Assembly: GCA_002422995.1 (NCBI GenBank)
Contig: DIUK01000131.1
Coordinates: 273-5,695 of the forward strand
DNA: 5,423 bases
DNA from: Rhodocyclaceae bacterium UBA6160
Lineage (GTDB): Bacteria > Pseudomonadota > Gammaproteobacteria > Burkholderiales > Rhodocyclaceae
Direction of reading: 5' to 3'
Part shown: in pieces, positions 1-5,423 of the stretch
Layout: each line of letters begins with the position of its first letter
How positions within the stretch are numbered: position 1 is the first letter of the stretch
The notes under the pieces: model-generated
What the model was told of the DNA's origin: nothing
The model's input: the letters and a program-made list of their open reading frames with translations, nothing else
Databases searched by the model: none
Made by a program: the position numbers and the translations under genes

Positions 1-218
1 TGGTGCAGGTGAAAGTGCTGGAAGTGGACCTGGTGAGAAAGCGCATTGCGCTGACCATGCGCATGAGCGATGAGCCGGGTCAGGCAAAAAAAGTCGGCGC
101 TGGCGATACGGCGGCCAGACGCCCTGAACAAGGAAAAAAGCCCGCGAACCGCCAATCCGCATCGCCCGCACAACCCGGCGGCGCCATGGCCGATGCGTTT
201 GCGCGGTTAAAACGCTAA
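1..218 (+). CDS. tex: Tex (YhgF) transcription accessory protein, 3' end only
   Basis: Partial gene: the 5' part lies left of the window, and the reading frame starts at base 3 with no true start codon. The first residues, VQVKVLEVDLVRKRIALTMRM, are the end of an S1 RNA-binding domain as found at the C-terminus of Tex, a cytoplasmic nucleic-acid-binding protein linked to transcription and toxin-gene expression. After the S1 strand comes a low-complexity basic tail rich in Ala, Pro, Gln and Lys, ending GGAMADAFARLKR, which resembles the GGAMADALA-type endings of proteobacterial Tex. The tail contains a K-V-G-A-G-D-T-A segment encoded by a 24-base dispersed repeat (see repeat at 91). The S1 ending alone could belong to another S1 protein, but S1 plus this tail favours Tex. 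No clear terminator follows; the next gene starts 54 bases downstream. Confidence 0.85.
   Translation, partial: VQVKVLEVDLVRKRIALTMRMSDEPGQAKKVGAGDTAARRPEQGKKPANRQSASPAQPGGAMADAFARLKR
91..114 (+). repeat. Dispersed 24-base repeat, copy A (inside tex)
   Basis: The sequence is the block AAGTCGGCGCTGG, four variable bases (CGAT), then ACGGCGG. The same two blocks recur exactly at 2596-2619 (+) and 5121-5144 (-), with different bases in the middle. Here it is translated as K-V-G-A-G-D-T-A in the variable tail of Tex. The copy can fold: GGCGCTGGC (96-104) pairs with GCCAG-A-CGCC (114-123), nine pairs with one bulged A and a nine-base loop. Confidence 0.75.
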
Positions 219-272
219 GCGGATCAAGCCTTTCGACACGCTCTGGACGAATGGTAGTAAGGTGTTTTCGTC

Positions 273-938
273 ATGACAAAGCCTTTGCTCTATACCTATC
301 GCCGCTGCCCTTACGCCATGCGTGCGCGCATGGCGCTATTGATTGCAGGTATTCCTTTTGCCGCGATGGAAGTTTCCTTGCGTGACAAACCACCGGCCAT
401 GCTGGCCATTTCGCCCAAAGGCACGGTGCCTGTTTTGCATTTGACCAGTGGCGAAGTGTTAGCGCAAAGCTGGGACATCATGCGCTGGGCGCTGGCACAG
501 CAAGGATTAGAGCAAAAACCGGAACAGGCGAAACACTGGTGGGAAAAGGCACAAACCACTGAAAATCTTGCCTGGCTGGCTAAAAATGATGGCGTGTTCA
601 AACATCATCTGGACCGCTATAAATATCCTCAGCGTTATGCGGATGAAGACCCGATCAGCCATCGAGACCAAGCCTGCGCTGAGTTTCTTTTGCCGCTGGA
701 AAGCTGTTTGCAGCGCAGCATGTTTCTTGGTGGTGATTCACCTTGTGCGACGGATATTGCGCTATTTCCTTTTGTCCGCCAGTTTGCCGCCGTGGCGCCG
801 GATTGGTTTGAAGAAGCGCCTATGCCCGCCGTTAAGTCGTGGTTATCCTTGTGGCTTGCCAGCCCGCTTTTTCAGCACTGCATGCTCAAGCTGCCCAGCC
901 AGACAGTGTGTGATTTTCCAATGTTTTCAGGTGCATAA
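273..938 (+). CDS. Glutathione S-transferase family protein
   Basis: A 221-residue protein, the usual length for a cytosolic GST. The N-terminal thioredoxin-like half (about residues 4-75) begins LLYTYRRCPYAMRARMAL, with a glutaredoxin-like CPYA at 12-15. It contains SPKGTVPVL (47-55) with the cis-proline Pro53 that contacts the glutathione backbone, and LAQSWDIMRW (63-72), where Ser66 occupies the position that binds the gamma-glutamyl group. The C-terminal helical half carries the N-capping box C-A-T-D-I-A (158-163). The cysteine of CPYA suggests a Cys-type GST acting in thiol transfer or deglutathionylation rather than classical conjugation; this is inference and the substrate is unknown. 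The ATG at 273 is supported by AAGGTG eight bases upstream. It lies between tex and hflX on the same strand; the 158-base gap before hflX suggests a separate transcription unit for hflX. Confidence 0.9.
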   Translation: MTKPLLYTYRRCPYAMRARMALLIAGIPFAAMEVSLRDKPPAMLAISPKGTVPVLHLTSGEVLAQSWDIMRWALAQQGLEQKPEQAKHWWEKAQTTENLAWLAKNDGVFKHHLDRYKYPQRYADEDPISHRDQACAEFLLPLESCLQRSMFLGGDSPCATDIALFPFVRQFAAVAPDWFEEAPMPAVKSWLSLWLASPLFQHCMLKLPSQTVCDFPMFSGA

Positions 939-1015
939 ACAGGGCAAAGCCCGGGGTGTTGAGCACAGCTTAAGTCGCCATTCAACCTGCACCGCAAACG
1001 ATGTCAGCAATCCTG

Positions 1016-1044
1016 TTCAAACAGCGCTTAAACAGGGCTAAAAC
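1016..1044 (+). promoter_or_regulatory. Candidate sigma-70-type promoter for hflX
   Basis: TTCAAA (1016-1021), a 17-base spacer and TAAAAC (1039-1044) match the -35 and -10 consensus at four of six positions each, about 50 bases before the hflX start. The 158-base gap after the GST gene makes a promoter here plausible. A small inverted repeat, GAGGG (1053-1057) and CCCTC (1067-1071), lies downstream in the expected leader. Only a weak motif match supports this. Confidence 0.3.
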
Positions 1045-1096
1045 CGTGCATAGAGGGTACTATTCGCCCTCGCTTAATCAAGAGAAGTACTAATAC

Positions 1097-2545
<1,449 letters not shown>

Positions 2546-2675
2546 TGATTTTGTCAATTTATGCATTGAAAAGGCACAATTGAGCCGCTTACAAAAAGTC
2601 GGCGCTGGTGAGACGGCGGATTATGATAGACGTCTGTTGGTTAGCGGCAGACTTTCAACCATTTGATGCCTGTCA
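2546..2675. other. Convergent intergenic region after hflX, holding repeat copy B
   Basis: I see no gene here. The stretch lies between hflX (+) and the minus-strand island genes. It contains repeat copy B (2596-2619), an inverted pair GCCGCT (2584-2589) and AGCGGC (2643-2648) that brackets that copy, the pair AGACG (2611-2615) and CGTCT (2631-2635), and the pair GTCTG (2632-2636) and CAGAC (2648-2652). None is followed by a convincing T-run, so I do not call a terminator. Confidence 0.5.
2596..2619 (+). repeat. Dispersed 24-base repeat, copy B (after hflX)
   Basis: Same 13-base block AAGTCGGCGCTGG and 7-base block ACGGCGG as copies A and C, with TGAG between them. This copy is intergenic, 50 bases beyond the hflX stop. 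Read in the phase used by the other copies it would give K-V-G-A-G-E-T-A, but no supported gene covers it. With two more upstream A residues it matches copy A at 25 of 27 positions. Confidence 0.75.
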
Positions 2676-2783
2676 CTAAAAAGTTACCGGTTCAAATTTC
2701 TGATAAAGCCCATCCAAGTCTTTTACAGATATGCGAAATTGGCTACGCGTCTTCACAGAGGGTTTGGCCGTGCTGGCTTTCAT
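2676..2783 (-). CDS. Possible small ORF or gene remnant downstream of the 126-residue protein
   Basis: An open stretch of 35 codons from ATG 2783 to TAG 2676, with peptide MKASTAKPSVKTRSQFRISV in its first 20 residues and ending DLDGLYQKFEPVTF. The phase is open upstream to the stop of the preceding gene at 2844-2846, so up to about 55 codons lack a stop; a GTG at 2813 would give 45 residues. The composition (charged and aromatic residues alternating in the last third) looks protein-like rather than random, but neither start has a ribosome binding site. It may be a very small protein, a degraded gene tail, or non-coding. I recognise no family. Confidence 0.25.
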   Translation of the reverse strand: MKASTAKPSVKTRSQFRISVKDLDGLYQKFEPVTF

Positions 2784-2843
2784 GATCTTGGAACCCGGAT
2801 CAAAGCGACGCACTATTGCATAAGGCGAGTACTTTAATTTCGA

Positions 2844-3224
2844 TTAGCTGCAATCCAATTGCGCCATTGCTTTTTCGAGCTTGCGTAATTGCCTCTTTAG
2901 CCCCAGCGGAGTAAGCGATCTGAGGTTATGGGGCGCTAGAAAATCAACCATCAAACTATTGTGTGGTTTTTCTGTTACCAAGTAGCAGATCCGATTGACA
3001 TAATGAATCCCTGTTGTGATCCATTGATCCGAATTACAGCCGCTATCGACAACTGTCCATACATAATTATCATCAAAGCTGCGGACGAGCCGAAAATCAT
3101 CACCAAAGCTGTCTAGCCCCATGCCATTCCAAAGTGCTGACTTTGCCTTAGGGTGGCGATATGGAACGAAGAACTCATAAAAGGTGTCTTCGTGAAGTAA
3201 GAGCGGTTCAGATGGTGACTCCAC
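2844..3224 (-). CDS. Conserved-looking protein of unknown function, 126 residues
   Basis: The product is a compact soluble protein with no signal peptide or membrane segment. Notable segments are HEDTFYEFFVPYRHP (11-25), GMGLDSFGDDF (34-44), VWTVVDSG (55-62), QWITTGIHYVNRICYLVTE (67-85) and a basic C-terminal helix LTPLGLKRQLRKLEKAMAQ (104-122). The pattern of aromatic residues and hydrophobic strands suggests a real fold, but I cannot assign a function. The start is GTG at 3224: the in-frame codon three positions upstream is the TAA that ends the endonuclease gene, so nothing longer is possible. GGAG lies 13 bases before the GTG, rather far, so translational coupling to the endonuclease is likely. 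Its place six bases after an HNH endonuclease gene suggests the two are co-transcribed and may work together. Confidence 0.75.
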   Translation of the reverse strand: MESPSEPLLLHEDTFYEFFVPYRHPKAKSALWNGMGLDSFGDDFRLVRSFDDNYVWTVVDSGCNSDQWITTGIHYVNRICYLVTEKPHNSLMVDFLAPHNLRSLTPLGLKRQLRKLEKAMAQLDCS

Positions 3225-3230
3225 GGCTAT

Positions 3231-4052
3231 TTATGTTCTCCGGTTATCCACAAATACATCTGCTCTATGGCGTGAAAGAAATTCAACGCTGGGCATAAAG
3301 CGTTCTGGCAATTCAATCTGTTTGCCACTTAACGGCAACAGCACGTCATTGACGAATGCCTCGTTGCGTCGTTTTAGCTCTTCTGAAATCACAATTCTGA
3401 AGTCATCGGTCAGGGTGATTAGTCCTTTATCAAAGGCCTTGTCATGAATGGCGGAAAGGCACAATCCATTGCTTGGGTTTAGACGGTTGGCTTTGTCTTT
3501 GCTCCATGGAACAATATGGCTGGCAATCAATAGGCGCGGCTCCGACAGGCCAGACATGCAACAACGCCCGCGATAGCTGCTGAGAACGGCGCGACGGAAG
3601 AATTGTTGTTTGACTCGTTGCGCCGTTAAGACTTGTTTGGTTTCGCCAGTAAAGTCTTCAAGAACGAGGTCATCATCAATCGTATCAGTCGTTGTTTCCT
3701 GCGCGTAATCACGCTCTAAACTATGACGCAGTTGCTCACATTCAATGGCAAGCTTTTCCCAATCAGCATGAAATTCCTCCCAAACTTCTTTGTCGAGGGC
3801 TGATGCGTTACCCAAACCACTGCGGCCACTATTAACGATGGCAGGGTCAAGACTGGCAAAGTTCACCAATTTCATTGCCACTGCGGAAGGCGTCCTGCCA
3901 ATTAGCATCGCAAGCTTAATGATTTCTGGATTCCGACTGTGAAGTCTGCCAAAGGGGAGTTGGCAATATAGATGAAATGCAAGCTTGAGTTGTTCTTTTG
4001 TCCAGCGTCCTGAATTCACAATGTTATTTGGCACAGCCACGACACTAGCCAT
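3231..4052 (-). CDS. HNH endonuclease, probable restriction enzyme without its methyltransferase
   Basis: Counting from ATG 4052 the protein has 273 residues. The N-terminal part (about 17-70) has WTKEQLKLAFHLYCQLPFG and NPEIIKLAMLIGRTPSAVAMKL, a helical module I associate with HNH endonucleases found beside DNA methyltransferases. The C-terminal HNH domain (about 153-222) contains CCMSGL, ASHIVPW (His179), NPSNGLCLS (Asn195) and IHDKAFDKG (His203, Asp204), so the metal and catalytic His-Asn-His set looks intact (HNH_2 type). The frame stays open upstream to 4220 with an ATG at 4193, giving 320 residues, but those extra 47 residues are the tail of a cytosine methyltransferase and that ATG has no ribosome binding site; I therefore prefer 4052, although its own binding site (GAGACGG) is also weak. 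Base composition is visibly more A+T-rich than hflX. It could be a type II restriction enzyme or a modification-dependent nuclease. Confidence 0.85.
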   Translation of the reverse strand: MASVVAVPNNIVNSGRWTKEQLKLAFHLYCQLPFGRLHSRNPEIIKLAMLIGRTPSAVAMKLVNFASLDPAIVNSGRSGLGNASALDKEVWEEFHADWEKLAIECEQLRHSLERDYAQETTTDTIDDDLVLEDFTGETKQVLTAQRVKQQFFRRAVLSSYRGRCCMSGLSEPRLLIASHIVPWSKDKANRLNPSNGLCLSAIHDKAFDKGLITLTDDFRIVISEELKRRNEAFVNDVLLPLSGKQIELPERFMPSVEFLSRHRADVFVDNRRT

Positions 4053-4256
4053 GGTGTTCGCCGTCTCTGGGGTGGTGAAAGGAAACATGAGTTTAGCCGT
4101 TGCTTTAATCATCTGAACAACAGCAGTCCCTGAAAGTTTTTTATAAGCTCGCGTATCCGATACCGGAATTCTTAAGAAATCTGGGAAGCCCATCAGCCGC
4201 GCACATTCGCGCGGCGTCAGTCAGCGCGGATTCACGCTGTCGCCTGAAATAGACGG
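4053..4256 (-). pseudogene. C-terminal remnant of a DNA cytosine-5 methyltransferase (dcm-like)
   Basis: The minus-strand translation from 4220 reads LTPRECARLMGFPDF, then LRIPVSDTRAYKKLSGTAVV, then QMIKATAKLM. This is the end of C5 methyltransferase motif IX and motif X, normally LTPRECARLQGFPD followed by IPVSDTQAYKQFGNSVVVPV. Upstream in the same phase, G-D-S-V-N-P-R (4224-4244) also fits the family, but a TGA at 4221-4223 interrupts it and a TAG at 4257-4259 ends the phase. The catalytic Pro-Cys and SAM-binding motifs (I-VIII) are absent, and the nearly invariant G-N-S-V of motif X has become G-T-A-V. This is a dead fragment of roughly 60 codons. Its phase runs into the HNH gene without a stop, so automated calls may fuse the two. 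The gene order (methyltransferase then HNH nuclease) is that of a type II restriction-modification operon. Confidence 0.85.
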
Positions 4257-4300
4257 CTAATAACGATCACTGTAACCTGCTTGGGGTGGATTCCTGTCTA

Positions 4301-4507
4301 TTACCTGTGAGTCAGCCAATCAGCGAACCGAGCGCGTTGTTCCGCCGTCATATGCAACCCAGCCTTAGTCCGTCGCCAGAGAATATCGTCGGCTTCGTGC
4401 GCCCATTCGTGCGCGAGAAAATGCGCTGCTTCAATTTCATACAGGCCGCCGCCAAAGTTTTGGCCGAGGTCTTTTGGCTCGCGCACACTCGCCAGCAAAG
4501 TCGGCGA
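4301..4507 (-). pseudogene. glpD: C-terminal remnant of aerobic glycerol-3-phosphate dehydrogenase
   Basis: The translation SPTLLASVREPKDLGQNFGG continues as GLYEIEAAHFLAHEWAHEAD, then DILWRRTKAGLHM, and ends ADWLTHR before TAA at 4301-4303. This matches the last part of GlpD, the membrane-associated FAD enzyme that oxidises glycerol 3-phosphate to dihydroxyacetone phosphate; HEWA-x-x-ADDILWRRTK-x-G is a hallmark of its C-terminal domain. Only about 68 of roughly 500 residues remain. Recognisable similarity stops near 4507, although the phase is open to the TGA at 4562-4564, and the FAD-binding and catalytic parts are absent. The TTG at 4498 is not a credible start. It is a relic, probably left by rearrangement, and its natural stop is preserved. 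Confidence 0.8.
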
Positions 4508-4561
4508 GTGCGGTTTGAATTGCCTGCCGTTGTTCGGTGGCAGCGCTGGCCAGCGGCATGG

Positions 4562-4984
4562 TCAGTGTGTCTTTAACCACTGTTCGGGCGTGAACACTTC
4601 CGCCACGCTACGGGCGCGTTCGAGCATTTCAGTGTCCAGGGTAATTAATGGCTCGCGGTAGGTGGCCGCCAAGGCGACATAGACGGCGTCGGCACCGCGC
4701 AGTTTTCTTGTGCTGGCGATTTTTGCCGCTTCTTGGGCTAGCGAATTGTCCATGGGAATGCTCTCGATCCAGCGCAATGCGCGGATGATGTTAACCGCCG
4801 CATAGCCATCTTCAGCAGCGCCCGTGCGTCGGGCGATCGCACCAGCAACCTCGGGCCAGGCCAGTACGGGGATGACGAGGCGGTATTCGCGTTCCAGCAG
4901 CACTGTGATGCAGGACATGGCGCTCTCATGATGCCGGTCGACTTCAAGAAATCTGGCAACCCATACGGACGCATCAATAATCAT
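4562..4984 (-). CDS. vapC: VapC-type PIN-domain ribonuclease toxin
   Basis: A 140-residue single-domain PIN protein. The four acidic residues expected in a PIN active site are present: Asp4 in MIIDAS, Glu45 in WPEVAGAIAR, Asp99 in RGADAVYVALA and Asp117 in LITLDTEM. They would bind Mg2+ or Mn2+ for RNA cleavage. In the family the usual targets are tRNA or rRNA; the target here cannot be read from sequence. The start ATG overlaps the antitoxin stop as ATGA (4981-4984), a standard translationally coupled arrangement that keeps toxin output below antitoxin. The toxin looks full length and undamaged. A PIN protein without toxicity is possible but unlikely given the coupled partner. Confidence 0.92.
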   Translation of the reverse strand: MIIDASVWVARFLEVDRHHESAMSCITVLLEREYRLVIPVLAWPEVAGAIARRTGAAEDGYAAVNIIRALRWIESIPMDNSLAQEAAKIASTRKLRGADAVYVALAATYREPLITLDTEMLERARSVAEVFTPEQWLKTH

Positions 4985-5253
4985 GTACCAAGATCCCGTC
5001 GCTGTTCCTGAATTGCGGCGACAGCATCCTGCGGACCCTGCCAGGTGGCAGAAATTTTCTTCGCAAGCTGATCAAGCTCATGGTTGAACGTTTTGATCTC
5101 TTGCTGTTTATCGTCCGGCGCCGCCGTGGTGCCAGCGCCGACTTCCCGGCGCAAAAGGTTGGTTAGCCAGTCTTTCATGCTCAGCCCTTGCAGGGCCGCA
5201 ACGGCCTTGGCCCGACGAAAGAGGTCATCCGGCATTTCAATGGTGGTTTTCAT
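4981..5253 (-). CDS. vapB: VapB-type ribbon-helix-helix antitoxin
   Basis: A 90-residue protein. The N-terminus, MKTTIEMPDDLFRRAKAVAA followed by LQGLSMKDWLTNLLRR, has the beta-strand plus two-helix pattern of a ribbon-helix-helix DNA-binding domain (about 1-36). The rest is a polar, charged tail that should wrap the toxin; an amphipathic stretch (about 51-70) includes FNHELDQLAKKI. The linker (38-46) is V-G-A-G-T-T-A-A-P and is encoded by copy C of the dispersed repeat. The ATG at 5253 has GGAGA seven bases upstream. It overlaps the toxin gene by four bases. As in related modules it should bind the palindrome just upstream and repress its own operon together with the toxin. Confidence 0.9.
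   Translation of the reverse strand: MKTTIEMPDDLFRRAKAVAALQGLSMKDWLTNLLRREVGAGTTAAPDDKQQEIKTFNHELDQLAKKISATWQGPQDAVAAIQEQRRDLGT
5121..5144 (-). repeat. Dispersed 24-base repeat, copy C (inside the antitoxin gene)
   Basis: On the minus strand this reads AAGTCGGCGCTGG, then CACC, then ACGGCGG: the same two blocks as copies A and B. It sits between the DNA-binding and toxin-binding parts of the antitoxin and is read in the same phase as in tex, giving E-V-G-A-G-T-T-A. Flanking CGGCGC and GCGCCG (plus-strand arms 5116-5121 and 5135-5140) could form a six-pair stem. Confidence 0.7.
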
Positions 5254-5271
5254 TTCACGGTCTCCGTAAAT

Positions 5272-5317
5272 ATGGGATTACGGGTTTTATGGTATTCCCA
5301 TGCCAAAAATAAATCAA
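5272..5317 (-). promoter_or_regulatory. Promoter and palindromic operator of the toxin-antitoxin operon
   Basis: On the plus strand, ATGGGATTAC (5272-5281) and GTATTCCCAT (5292-5301) are inverted repeats matching at nine of ten positions around a ten-base spacer, a likely binding site for the ribbon-helix-helix antitoxin. On the minus strand TTGATT (5312-5317), a 17-base gap and TACCAT (5289-5294) form a candidate promoter whose -10 overlaps one operator arm, as expected for autorepression. The ribosome binding site GGAGA (5261-5265) lies just downstream. The palindrome is directly visible; the -35 and -10 are weaker. Confidence 0.6.
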
Positions 5318-5325
5318 TCCGGCGC

Positions 5326-5423
5326 CTTGATGATCAACCAGGTGATGAGTTCGAAGTCATGCGCGCCGCAAACGCACGTGGCGAGGCGCTCAAGTTGGAC
5401 GAAGACGAACTGGCCTTTTACGA
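5326..5423 (+). pseudogene. hsdR: Fragment of a type I restriction enzyme R subunit, C-terminal region
   Basis: The phase starting at base 5326 translates as LDDQPGDEFEVMRAANARGE, then ALKLDEDELAFY, and runs off the window. The pattern M-R-A-A-N-A-R-G-E-A-L-x-L-x-E-D-E-L-A-F-Y-D is characteristic of the C-terminal part of HsdR (the DUF3387 region), the ATP-driven translocating and cleaving subunit of type I restriction systems. The phase is open leftward to an ATG at 5272 but that part has no HsdR character and overlaps the antitoxin operator, so the upstream motor and nuclease domains (about 800 or more residues) are missing from this side. I infer a 5'-truncated remnant. What lies to the right is unseen. 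Confidence 0.65.

Noticed and set aside
942..956. GGGC-AAA-GCCC hairpin after the GST gene as a terminator
   Set aside because: The stem is only four pairs and no T-run follows.
568..1041. 157-codon plus-strand ORF overlapping the GST gene
   Set aside because: It is an out-of-frame reading of the GST gene running into the intergenic gap; the translation is rich in Cys, Arg and Trp and has no domain character.
1053..1071. GAGGG and CCCTC inverted pair in the hflX leader as a riboswitch or attenuator
   Set aside because: Five pairs with a nine-base loop and no alternative structure or terminator; too little to call a regulatory RNA.
2689..2698. GGTTCAAAT resembling a tRNA T-loop, possibly a tRNA fragment or island attachment site
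   Set aside because: No acceptor, anticodon or D-arm pairing can be built around it, no CCA-type end follows, and no repeat of it is seen at the other side of the island.
2731..2823. 30-codon plus-strand ORF starting MRNWLRVF
   Set aside because: It has no ribosome binding site and runs antisense to the more protein-like minus-strand stretch; its hydrophobicity alone is not evidence of a gene.
4286..4576. 96-codon plus-strand ORF opposite the glpD remnant
   Set aside because: The opposite strand clearly encodes the GlpD C-terminus, so this is its antisense shadow.
2546..5423. CRISPR array or insertion sequence within the accessory region
   Set aside because: There are no regularly spaced repeats, no transposase reading frame and no terminal inverted repeats visible; the three copies of the 24-base element are too far apart and in mixed orientation.

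Overview
The window looks like a piece of a Pseudomonadota (beta- or gammaproteobacterial) chromosome. The housekeeping proteins at the left (Tex, a GST-fold protein, HflX) are all of proteobacterial type. I cannot name the genus from sequence alone.

Left part (1-2545, + strand), ordinary chromosome: the 3' end of tex (S1-domain transcription accessory protein), a complete glutathione S-transferase-like gene, and a complete, somewhat oversized hflX (ribosome-associated GTPase). HflX carries an acidic low-complexity insertion and a short tandem-repeat insertion just after its NKID motif.

Middle and right part (2546-5423, genes mostly on the - strand), accessory DNA that reads as a scarred defence/toxin island. 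Read in its own direction (from high to low coordinates) it contains: a VapBC-type toxin-antitoxin pair with a palindromic operator; a C-terminal scrap of an aerobic glycerol-3-phosphate dehydrogenase (glpD); a C-terminal scrap of a DNA cytosine-5 methyltransferase (dcm-like) with an in-frame stop; an apparently intact HNH endonuclease whose reading frame runs straight out of the methyltransferase scrap; a 126-residue protein of unknown function 6 bases downstream; and a further short open stretch in the same phase. At the extreme right edge, on the + strand, the translation resembles the C-terminal region of a type I restriction R subunit (hsdR). The simplest reading is a restriction-modification locus that lost its methyltransferase but kept the nuclease, next to debris of other loci and an addiction module.

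The most unusual signal is a 24-base dispersed element: a 13-base block, four variable bases and a 7-base block. It occurs three times with both blocks identical: in the tail of tex, after hflX, and (opposite strand) inside the antitoxin gene. In the two genes it is read in the same phase, giving V-G-A-G-x-T-A. I know of no name for it. All functional calls are from reading the sequence; no database search was run.
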